From Clostridiaceae bacterium (GTDB taxonomy: Bacteria; Bacillota; Clostridia; Oscillospirales; Acutalibacteraceae), in contig CAJGCX010000052.1 in NCBI GenBank assembly GCA_904501895.1, positions 1-11,353 on the forward strand: a stretch of DNA of 11,353 nucleotides. The letters are read 5' to 3'. The position numbers and the translations under genes were made by a program. Shown here one piece after another: positions 1 through 4,842 of the stretch; the first letter of the stretch is position 1, and the number at the start of each line of letters is the position of its first letter. The notes beneath the pieces were generated by a model, which saw only the letters and a program-made list of their open reading frames with translations, made no database searches and was not told the origin of the DNA.

Positions 1-624
1 GTTACAGAGTGTTGAAAGATGAGCAGCAGGAGCTGATGTAATCTTTCCAGGAACACCACCGAGACCTTCCTGAATCAACTGCTTGAGTGACCAACCTGCA
101 CAGTAGCCTGTAAGCATTGAAAGGTCGTGAATATGAATATCAGCATTTCTGTGAGCACTGCCGATTTCATCATCATAAATTTCAGAGAGCCAATAGTTAG
201 CAGTAACAGCACCTGAGTTTGAAAGAATCAAACCACCTACTGAGTAAGTAACAGTTGAGTTCTCCTTAACACGCCAGTCGTTAACATTAAGGTAGTTGTC
301 GATAATAGCCTTGTAGTCAACCATTGTTGCGTTGAGGTTACGGATTTTTTCTCTCTGACGACGATAGATGATGTATGCCTTTGCAACATCGTCATAGCCA
401 GCCTTAATAAGAACTGATTCAACACTATCCTGAATGTTTTCAACGGAAATTGTTTCATTCTCAATTTTAGGCTCAAATTCTGCAGTTACCTTAAGTGCGA
501 GGAAATCGATAATATTTGCGTTGTACTGTTTGTTACAAGCGTCGAATGCCTGTGTGATAGCTTCAGAAATCTTTTTAAGGTCAAAAGATGCTATCTTACC
601 GTCTCTTTTTACTACGTTATACAT
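1..624 (-). CDS. nrdD: Anaerobic (class III) ribonucleoside-triphosphate reductase, N-terminal part (runs off left edge)
   Basis: This is the first 208 codons of the glycyl-radical enzyme that reduces ribonucleotides to deoxyribonucleotides without oxygen. The N-terminus (MYNVVKRDGKIASFDLKKI) is a typical ATP-cone, the allosteric dATP/ATP-binding domain, covering about residues 1-93. The catalytic domain then begins, with characteristic stretches such as TVTYSVGGLILSNSG, NADIHIHDL and GYCAGWSLKQLIQEG. The active-site cysteines and the C-terminal glycyl-radical motif lie outside the window. The start at 622-624 is preceded by AGGAGGG (complement of 631-637) at 6-nt spacing. It lies downstream of its activase gene, nrdG, but has its own promoter and NrdR boxes in the 170-bp gap. 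The assignment is very secure from the conserved sequence; the only limit is truncation by the window edge. Confidence 0.95.
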   Translation of the reverse strand, partial: MYNVVKRDGKIASFDLKKISEAITQAFDACNKQYNANIIDFLALKVTAEFEPKIENETISVENIQDSVESVLIKAGYDDVAKAYIIYRRQREKIRNLNATMVDYKAIIDNYLNVNDWRVKENSTVTYSVGGLILSNSGAVTANYWLSEIYDDEIGSAHRNADIHIHDLSMLTGYCAGWSLKQLIQEGLGGVPGKITSAPAAHLSTLCN

Positions 625-690
625 ATTGTGCCCTCCTGTTATTTTAAATTTTCTGTGTATTTAGATAGAGATTCTTTTGCACAAATCAAA

Positions 691-734
691 AGTCCCGCTA
701 CCATTTACGCACAGATTTTTTGGTTAGCGAGACT
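691..734 (-). repeat. Inverted repeat / 5'-leader hairpin of nrdD
   Basis: Arms 691-703 and 721-734 are complementary over 13 positions with one bulge (724) around a 17-nt loop. In the minus-strand RNA the single mismatch becomes a G-U pair, so the stem fits better as nrdD leader RNA than as plus-strand RNA. The predicted start site (about 729) would leave out the outer five bases of one arm, so only the inner part could form in the transcript. Its role is unknown. Confidence 0.5.
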
Positions 735-735
735 T

Positions 736-764
736 ATTATAATACATATATAGTGTGTTGTCAA
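736..764 (-). promoter_or_regulatory. nrdD promoter (perfect sigma-A consensus)
   Basis: On the minus strand a TTGACA -35 box (759-764) and a TATAAT -10 box (736-741) are separated by exactly 17 nt. Both hexamers are full consensus. Transcription would start near 729, giving a leader of about 105 nt before the nrdD start. An NrdR-box-like site fills the spacer, so such a strong promoter is probably held down by repression. Confidence 0.85.
741..756. promoter_or_regulatory. NrdR box (proximal, within promoter spacer)
   Basis: This site reads aatacatatatagtgt. Its right half matches the NrdR consensus fully and its left half is degenerate, for about 12 of 16 matches overall. It occupies the spacer between the nrdD -35 and -10 boxes. 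Its centre is 33 bp, about three helical turns, from the centre of the distal box, close to the usual spacing of paired NrdR boxes. Binding here would block RNA polymerase. Confidence 0.65.
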
Positions 765-773
765 TAGGTTTTT

Positions 774-789
774 GCACAATATATTGTGT
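774..789. promoter_or_regulatory. NrdR box (distal)
   Basis: The 14-bp core cacaatatattgtg (775-788) is a perfect palindrome, and the 16-bp site matches the published NrdR-box consensus acaCwAtATaTwGtgt at every position but the first. It lies just upstream of the nrdD -35 box and just after the nrdG stop codon. NrdR is the ATP/dATP-sensing repressor of ribonucleotide reductase genes; its boxes usually come in pairs. Confidence 0.85.
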
Positions 790-794
790 TTTTT

Positions 795-1487
795 CTAAAT
801 TCCTCGAATTTCAACACTTGGTATAATTTCTGATGCTTTTTTCTGCATTTCTTTAAGCAAAATAGCCGAAACTGGCTTCAAATCAGGCTTTATAAGGTCA
901 CCTGAATCCACAAAATTCTGTAAAAAGTACTTGTGTGCACCTTTAATCCATACCACAATATCTTGTATATCGTCAAGATTGTGAAATCCATTCACGATAG
1001 TTGTTCTGAATTCAAAATCAACCTTGTGCTGCAATAAAAACTCTACACTTCTCTCAATTGGTGTAATGTCAAAATTTACAACACCGACAGTTTCACCATA
1101 TTTTGCCTTGCTATTCTTAATATCCATTGCAACGTAATCCACAAGACCCTTTTCCACAATGGAAACAAGCTTTTCAGGAAAGCTTCCGTTTGTATCAAGC
1201 TTCACTGAATATCCCAAAGATTTTATTTCTGCAATAAAATCTTCAATACCCTCTTGCAAAAGTGGCTCACCACCTGTTATTACAACACCGTCAAGAAGTC
1301 CTTGTCTTTTCTTTAAATAATCAAGCACTTCATCATTATTAAGGTAAGTATCCTTATCAATATGAGTTACAAGTGAAGCATTGTGACAAAAAGGACAACG
1401 GAAATTACAGCCCGGTGTAAACACAATACAGGCAACCTTTCCGGGATAATCTAAAATTGTTAATTTCTGAAAACCGTTTATAAGCAT
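795..1487 (-). CDS. nrdG: Anaerobic ribonucleotide reductase activating protein (radical SAM)
   Basis: This 230-residue radical-SAM enzyme uses a 4Fe-4S cluster and S-adenosylmethionine to install the glycyl radical on NrdD. The cluster-binding CxxxCxxC motif is C27-N-F-R-C31-P-F-C34 and is followed by His-Asn. The SAM-contacting GGEP motif is at residues 72-75. The N-terminus (GFQKLTILDYPGKVACIVFTPGC) is typical of the NrdG2-type activases of Clostridia, which are longer than the roughly 155-residue E. coli NrdG. It starts at 1485-1487 behind a weak ribosome binding site (GGTGAT). It is upstream of nrdD on the same strand but separated by a 170-bp gap with an independent promoter, so the two genes can be expressed at different levels. 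A pyruvate formate-lyase activase is a related alternative, but the neighbouring nrdD settles the call. Confidence 0.9.
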   Translation of the reverse strand: MLINGFQKLTILDYPGKVACIVFTPGCNFRCPFCHNASLVTHIDKDTYLNNDEVLDYLKKRQGLLDGVVITGGEPLLQEGIEDFIAEIKSLGYSVKLDTNGSFPEKLVSIVEKGLVDYVAMDIKNSKAKYGETVGVVNFDITPIERSVEFLLQHKVDFEFRTTIVNGFHNLDDIQDIVVWIKGAHKYFLQNFVDSGDLIKPDLKPVSAILLKEMQKKASEIIPSVEIRGI

Positions 1488-1515
1488 AAAATCACCAATG
1501 AGATAGTTTTAATTT

Positions 1516-1544
1516 ATTATACCACAAACATAATATAAAGCAAA
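1516..1544 (-). promoter_or_regulatory. Putative nrdG promoter (extended -10)
   Basis: On the minus strand an extended -10 element, TGGTATAAT (hexamer at 1516-1521), lies about 30 nt upstream of the nrdG start. A poor -35 (TTTGCT, 1539-1544) sits 17 nt away. No NrdR-like palindrome is visible around it, unlike the nrdD promoter. Confidence 0.6.
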
Positions 1545-1555
1545 CTTTTTGTATA

Positions 1556-1584
1556 TTGTATTTTGTTTTTGGTTATGATATAAT
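1556..1584 (+). promoter_or_regulatory. Promoter of the structured leader (extended -10)
   Basis: TTGTAT (1556-1561), a 17-nt spacer and TATAAT (1579-1584), preceded by TG one base upstream (1576-1577), form a clear plus-strand promoter. Transcription is expected at about 1591, which is exactly the first base of the long hairpin that follows. It is divergent from the nrdG promoter. Confidence 0.75.
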
Positions 1585-1590
1585 CAGTTT

Positions 1591-1700
1591 GCGACACAAA
1601 TTTAATATTACCCGTTATCAGTAGTGTATATTTTTATCCTTTTGGTAAAAATATAGGCTCTTTTTCGCATACTTCTGATAGTAGGGTGAATTTGTGTCGC
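1591..1700 (+). ncRNA. Long nested-hairpin leader RNA, class unknown (riboswitch-like)
   Basis: The first 110 nt of the predicted transcript fold on themselves. P1 is a perfect 12-bp helix, gcgacacaaatt (1591-1602) with aatttgtgtcgc (1689-1700). Next come accc/gggt (1610-1613 with 1684-1687), two wobble pairs, and tatcag/ctgata (1616-1621 with 1675-1680). A strongly asymmetric internal loop follows (5 nt at 1622-1626, 19 nt at 1656-1674). The apex is a 12-bp hairpin with one bulge and a TTTT loop (1627-1655). No open reading frame of note lies inside. A terminator follows 25 nt later and then the ribosome binding site of the next gene, the layout of a transcription-attenuating riboswitch. The conserved sequences I know for common classes (THF, c-di-GMP, cobalamin, T-box, ykkC, ykoK and others) are not recognised. 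A 6S-like RNA or a decayed palindromic element are alternatives. Confidence 0.65.
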
Positions 1701-1709
1701 AGCAAATGG

Positions 1710-1735
1710 AGCTATGTATTTTTCGGTGCGTAGCT
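1710..1735 (+). promoter_or_regulatory. Possible antiterminator hairpin
   Basis: agctatgta (1710-1718) can pair with tgcgtagct (1727-1735) over nine positions with two G-U wobbles and an 8-nt loop. The downstream arm overlaps eight bases of the left arm of the terminator at 1726-1747, so the two hairpins exclude each other. The upstream arm does not overlap the P1 helix, so how ligand or protein binding would switch between them is not evident. Confidence 0.45.
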
Positions 1736-1758
1736 TCGGTTGCGCACTTTTTTATTTT
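1726..1758 (+). terminator. Rho-independent terminator in the leader, just before the RBS
   Basis: gtgcgtagc (1726-1734) pairs with gttgcgcac (1739-1747) through nine pairs, closing a very stable C(UUCG)G tetraloop, followed by TTTTTTATTTT (1748-1758). Two bases later comes the AGGAGG ribosome binding site of the next gene. The terminator therefore either ends a stand-alone RNA of about 165 nt or gates expression of that gene. Confidence 0.85.
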
Positions 1759-1773
1759 CAGGAGGAAAGAAAG

Positions 1774-2364
1774 ATGAAGAAAAAAATCAAAATTGTGGTT
1801 GCTGTGGTAATCGTAATTGCTATCATATTGCCATTTTTCAACTCACGAATCAAAGAAGGTCAAGTAGGTGAAACATACACTTGGAACGACACTTTAGAAG
1901 TTACTGTAAATTCAATTGAATTTGCCGAAGTAATCGATGGTTGGGGTGGTGCAAACGATAACTTCTGGAAGCCTCTCACAACTGATGTTCAAATACACGA
2001 CCGTTGGACACCTGAACAGTACATAACAGAACACGGATTAAAACCAACAGACAGTGATAAAATCATCCTTTGCATTTCTTATACTGCAAAGAATGTATCA
2101 AAAGACAATCAGACTGTTAATAAAATCGGAACAGTTGATTATGATGATGGATACGAATATAATGAAGGTGGATTAAGTTATAGAAGACATGATGATGCTG
2201 TGTGGAACGAAAACGCTGGGGGACTTGTATTAGAAAAACTCAGAGGAAATGAATATGAATTCAGAGCCTACATATTTATACCAAGCGAGGTTCTTGAAAC
2301 TGACAAGCCATTAACATATACATTATATGGTCGTGAATACGATTTAAGAGCCCTCGCAAAATAA
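1774..2364 (+). CDS. Membrane-anchored DUF4352-like hypothetical protein
   Basis: A 196-residue protein of unknown function. Residues 1-5 are lysine-rich and 5-22 form one hydrophobic helix without a lipobox Cys, so it is probably anchored with the rest outside. The region from about residue 29 (GQVGETYTWNDTLEVTVNSI) and the later KIILCISYTAKNVSKD resemble DUF4352-type immunoglobulin-like domains, usual in Firmicute exported proteins; this is a tentative resemblance. I chose the ATG at 1774 because AGGAGG (1760-1765) sits 8 nt before it. An upstream in-frame ATG at 1714 lies inside the leader hairpins, has no ribosome binding site and would hide the membrane helix behind 20 extra residues. 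The terminator ending at 1758 implies expression needs read-through or antitermination. It is monocistronic, with its own terminator. Confidence 0.8.
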   Translation: MKKKIKIVVAVVIVIAIILPFFNSRIKEGQVGETYTWNDTLEVTVNSIEFAEVIDGWGGANDNFWKPLTTDVQIHDRWTPEQYITEHGLKPTDSDKIILCISYTAKNVSKDNQTVNKIGTVDYDDGYEYNEGGLSYRRHDDAVWNENAGGLVLEKLRGNEYEFRAYIFIPSEVLETDKPLTYTLYGREYDLRALAK

Positions 2365-2371
2365 TATTTTC

Positions 2372-2402
2372 AAGGTGGACTGATTTTTCGGTCCACTTTT
2401 TT
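2372..2402 (+). terminator. Rho-independent terminator
   Basis: aaggtggac (2372-2380) pairs with gtccacttt (2391-2399) with one G-U pair around a 10-nt loop. The U-run TTTTTT spans 2397-2402. It sits 8 nt after the stop of the DUF4352-like gene. Confidence 0.85.
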
Positions 2403-2414
2403 AATGAATATATC

Positions 2415-2443
2415 TTCATTTTTTCTTCATAATATGGTATAAA
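2415..2443 (+). promoter_or_regulatory. Putative promoter of the asparaginase-like gene
   Basis: An extended -10, TGGTATAAA (hexamer 2438-2443), with a weak -35 (TTCATT, 2415-2420) at 17-nt spacing. It lies between the upstream terminator and the gene start at 2475. Confidence 0.55.
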
Positions 2444-2474
2444 TATTACAGACTTTATTTTTGAGGACAGATTT

Positions 2475-3389
2475 ATGAAAATAGCAGTTATTTTTACAGG
2501 TGGTACAATCGGCAGTTGCATTAAAAATGATTTTATTGGCGTTGACAACAAAATGCAGTATGTGTTGCTGAAAAATTATGAAAATGATAACGAAATTAAA
2601 TTCGTCACAAGCTCACCATACAGCATTTTAAGTGAAAATCTTTCATCAAAGGAGCTTAATCTTTTGCAAAATGAAATCGCAGAAAAACTTTCACAGGATT
2701 TTGACGGAATCATTGTCACTCATGGGTCAGATACACTTCAATACACAAGTACAGCTATTGAAATGGCTTTTGGCGATTGTCAGTTTCCTATCCTTTTCGT
2801 TTCCGCTGACTATCCTTTAGAGGATACCCGTTCAAATGGCTTTGCCAATTTCCAGGGTGCAGTTGAATTCATCCGAAACAAAATCAGTAAAGGTGTTTTT
2901 GTATCATACAAAAATGATGATGAAGATATCACCAACATTCACATTCCGTCAAAAACACTTATGCACAATGAACTCCATGCGAATATTTATAGTATAGATA
3001 AAACTCCTTTTGCACAGTATGACGGAAAATTTACAGTAAACGGCACTTATTCCTGCAAGGGTAATGGAATTACAAATTATTCAGAGGATTCACAGATTCT
3101 TGTTGTTTCAAGCACACCTGCTGACAGCTACTCATATTCCCTTGAAAATGTAAAAGCAATTCTTTTCAAGCCTTATCACAGCGCAACGCTCAACACATCA
3201 AACGAAAAACTTGTGAATTTCTGCAAATCAGCAACTGAAAGACAAATTCCGATGTATGTCCTTGGTTCAAAATTAGACACAGGATATGAAAGCACAAGAA
3301 TTTATAATGAATTGAATATTCAGCCTCTGCCTTATGGTACATTCATTTCAGCATATATGAAATTATGGGCAGAATTAAGTGGTATTTAA
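2475..3389 (+). CDS. L-asparaginase-family amidohydrolase (cytoplasmic)
   Basis: A 304-residue member of the bacterial asparaginase/glutaminase family, which hydrolyses L-asparagine to aspartate and ammonia. The first catalytic block is T8-G-G-T11-I-G-S, with T11 equivalent to the nucleophile T12 of E. coli AnsB. The second is H83-G-S85-D86-T87, matching the HGTDT signature except that the catalytic-triad Thr (T89 in AnsB) is Ser. K160 in PSKT is the likely counterpart of K162. There is no signal peptide, so it should act in the cytoplasm like type I enzymes, although it is shorter than their usual 320-340 residues. GAGGA (2463-2467) precedes the start by 7 nt. It is a single-gene unit between two terminators. 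Close relatives include the GatD subunit of archaeal Glu-tRNA amidotransferase, but no gatE-like gene is seen. The exact amide substrate cannot be read from the sequence. Confidence 0.85.
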   Translation: MKIAVIFTGGTIGSCIKNDFIGVDNKMQYVLLKNYENDNEIKFVTSSPYSILSENLSSKELNLLQNEIAEKLSQDFDGIIVTHGSDTLQYTSTAIEMAFGDCQFPILFVSADYPLEDTRSNGFANFQGAVEFIRNKISKGVFVSYKNDDEDITNIHIPSKTLMHNELHANIYSIDKTPFAQYDGKFTVNGTYSCKGNGITNYSEDSQILVVSSTPADSYSYSLENVKAILFKPYHSATLNTSNEKLVNFCKSATERQIPMYVLGSKLDTGYESTRIYNELNIQPLPYGTFISAYMKLWAELSGI

Positions 3390-3395
3390 AGCAAA

Positions 3396-3433
3396 ACACC
3401 GTAGGAGAATTAACTCTTACGGTGTAATTTTTT
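3396..3433. terminator. Convergent bidirectional terminator
   Basis: acaccgtaggag (3396-3407) and ctcttacggtgt (3414-3425) form a 12-bp stem with one G-U pair and a 6-nt loop. On the plus strand a T-run follows (3428-3433), ending the asparaginase-like gene. On the minus strand the tail is TTTT then GCTTT, so it can also end the ccdA-tlpA transcript. Confidence 0.85.
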
Positions 3434-4019
3434 AAAGTAGCTTTGCAATTTCTTCTTCAAGCGCTTCCTTTGTAAGCATACCAAGACGACTTGAAACGAT
3501 ATTTCCGTCTGCATCAATGAAAACTGTCATTGGGAAGCTTGATAATCCATATGCACGATTTGCTTCATACATCTCATCAAAGAAAACAGGGAATTCGTAT
3601 TTTTCCTGCTCAACATAAGCCTTTGCAGAATCAACAGTTTCTCCGTTTGTGCCTGTTGCATTGACCATAAGGAATTGCACGTCAGGATAATTTTTGTAAG
3701 CCTCATTAAAGTCAGGCATTTCAACCTTACAGTAATAGCACCATGTTGCCCAGAAATTAAGGACTACAGGCTTGCCTTCGAAATCAGAAAGCTTAACCTT
3801 ATTACCCTCATAATCAGTTACTGTAAAATCAGGTGCTTTGTATTTTATCTCTTCCTTATTCTGCGCGTTTTCATTTGCATTTTCAGATGTTGTTTCCTCA
3901 CTCTGCACTTGATTATTCATATTAAATTCTTCACTATACTTATTATATAAAGCTGTTGCACCTGCAAGAAGTCCCACAAGCAAAACTGCAATTATAATCC
4001 ATTTAACAGTATTTTTCAT
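3432..4019 (-). CDS. TlpA/ResA-like membrane-anchored thioredoxin
   Basis: A 195-residue extracytoplasmic thiol-disulfide oxidoreductase. Residues 6-25 form an N-terminal membrane anchor without a lipobox Cys. Residues 33-58 are a polar, Glu/Asn-rich linker. A thioredoxin fold of the AhpC-TSA/Redoxin type covers about 60-195. The active site is W93-C94-Y95-Y96-C97 in FWATWCYYC, and the cis-proline is P163 in SSFPMTVF. It lies 11 nt after ccdA; its AGGAGG (complement of 4027-4032) overlaps the ccdA stop codon, which suggests translational coupling. CcdA would pass electrons from cytoplasmic thioredoxin to this protein, which then reduces disulfides in exported proteins. Its client is not indicated by the neighbourhood; a role in cytochrome c maturation is unsupported because no cytochrome genes are in view. 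Confidence 0.9.
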   Translation of the reverse strand: MKNTVKWIIIAVLLVGLLAGATALYNKYSEEFNMNNQVQSEETTSENANENAQNKEEIKYKAPDFTVTDYEGNKVKLSDFEGKPVVLNFWATWCYYCKVEMPDFNEAYKNYPDVQFLMVNATGTNGETVDSAKAYVEQEKYEFPVFFDEMYEANRAYGLSSFPMTVFIDADGNIVSSRLGMLTKEALEEEIAKLL

Positions 4020-4030
4020 AATTTAACCTC

Positions 4031-4690
4031 CTATGAAAGTAAGCCTAAAAGCTTACCGAAAAGTCCTGTTGCCATAAGCACACCAATCACCACAAGCAAA
4101 GCACCGCAAACAGTATTGATTATCTTGTAATGCTTTTTGATAAACGTAAAAGCACCACGTAATTTATCAATAAGAATCGCACTTATGAAGAACGGAATTC
4201 CAAGACCCAATGAATAAAGAAGAAGCATTACAATTCCTTCTGTGACGTGACCCTGACTTGCAGCAAGCATAAGTGCCGAGCCTAAAAACGCTCCCACACA
4301 AGGAGTCCAACCGATTGAAAATACAATACCGAAAACCATCGATGAGAAAAAGCCTAAATTGTCTGTCTTAACCTTTTTCGCACCCTTGAAAAGATTGATT
4401 TTGAAAACTCCAAGAAAGTTAAGACCGAAGAATACAACAATAAGACCTGTCACAATATCAACAATTGTTTTATACTCATTTAAAAGCTTACCGAATGTAC
4501 CGGCCAATGCTCCCATAAGAACAAAAACTATTGTGAAGCCAAGTATAAACCCAAGAGCATTTTTAATCGTCTTTTTTGTGTTTCGTTCCTTGCCACCTGC
4601 AAAATATGAAATGTACAACGGAATCATAGGTAAAAGACACGGAGAAATAAATGTGATTATTCCCTCAAGAAATGATATGAAATATTGCAT
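4031..4690 (-). CDS. ccdA: CcdA-family thiol:disulfide transporter (DsbD transmembrane domain)
   Basis: A 219-residue integral membrane protein with about six helices (roughly residues 7-31, 44-68, 76-97, 114-143, 152-174 and 190-212). The two redox cysteines of the CcdA/DsbD family are visible as C18 in FISPCLLPMIP and C131 in GWTPCVGAFLGSAL, each beside the conserved prolines. It carries reducing equivalents across the membrane by thiol-disulfide exchange. The TlpA-like thioredoxin encoded immediately downstream is the obvious outer acceptor. The start is preceded by GGGAGGCG (complement of 4697-4704). C195 in the last helix is an extra cysteine, not part of the usual pair. The pair order, ccdA then thioredoxin, is usual for Firmicutes. 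Confidence 0.92.
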   Translation of the reverse strand: MQYFISFLEGIITFISPCLLPMIPLYISYFAGGKERNTKKTIKNALGFILGFTIVFVLMGALAGTFGKLLNEYKTIVDIVTGLIVVFFGLNFLGVFKINLFKGAKKVKTDNLGFFSSMVFGIVFSIGWTPCVGAFLGSALMLAASQGHVTEGIVMLLLYSLGLGIPFFISAILIDKLRGAFTFIKKHYKIINTVCGALLVVIGVLMATGLFGKLLGLLS

Positions 4691-4716
4691 ACTATCGCCT
4701 CCCTATGTATCTATAT

Positions 4717-4744
4717 ATTATATATTATTTATAATTTTCTGCAA
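4717..4744 (-). promoter_or_regulatory. Putative ccdA-tlpA promoter
   Basis: On the minus strand TATAAT (complement of 4717-4722) lies 16 nt from TTGCAG (complement of 4739-4744), 27 nt before the ccdA start, in a very AT-rich stretch. The strong terminator at 4796-4833 isolates it from the gene upstream. Confidence 0.55.
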
Positions 4745-4795
4745 GATATTTTCATATAAAGAAATTACAATTTTAAATACAATCAACATAAAGAA

Positions 4796-4833
4796 AAAGG
4801 ACCTGACGGTAAAGTCAAGTCCTTTGGTTTTTT
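4796..4833. terminator. Strong terminator after the acidic-linker protein gene
   Basis: aaaggacctgac (4796-4807) and gtcaagtccttt (4814-4825) form a 12-bp stem with a 6-nt loop. In minus-strand RNA all twelve positions pair (one as G-U) and the tail reads TTTTTCTTT, so it ends the 4843-5814 gene just before the ccdA promoter. The plus strand also has a T-run (4828-4833), making it usable both ways. Confidence 0.85.
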
Positions 4834-4842
4834 TAGCTTAGA

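Noticed and set aside
1684..1747. A T-box leader suggested by AGGGTG at 1683-1688
   Set aside because: The rest of the T-box consensus (GGNACCGCG) is absent, the leader is too short for a stem I with specifier loop, and the downstream gene is not related to amino acids or tRNA.
1591..1758. 6S RNA or a MITE-type mobile palindrome instead of a leader
   Set aside because: A separate UUCG terminator placed right at a gene's ribosome binding site is not typical of 6S RNA, and the flanks show no target-site duplication. Neither is fully excluded.
1714..1773. A 20-residue N-terminal extension of the DUF4352-like protein starting at 1714
   Set aside because: It lies inside the antiterminator and terminator region, has no ribosome binding site, and the ATG at 1774 has a perfectly spaced AGGAGG.
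4705..4800. Very AT-rich tract as a possible replication or attachment site
   Set aside because: It contains no direct repeats or known boxes, and it is explained by the ccdA promoter and the adjacent terminator.
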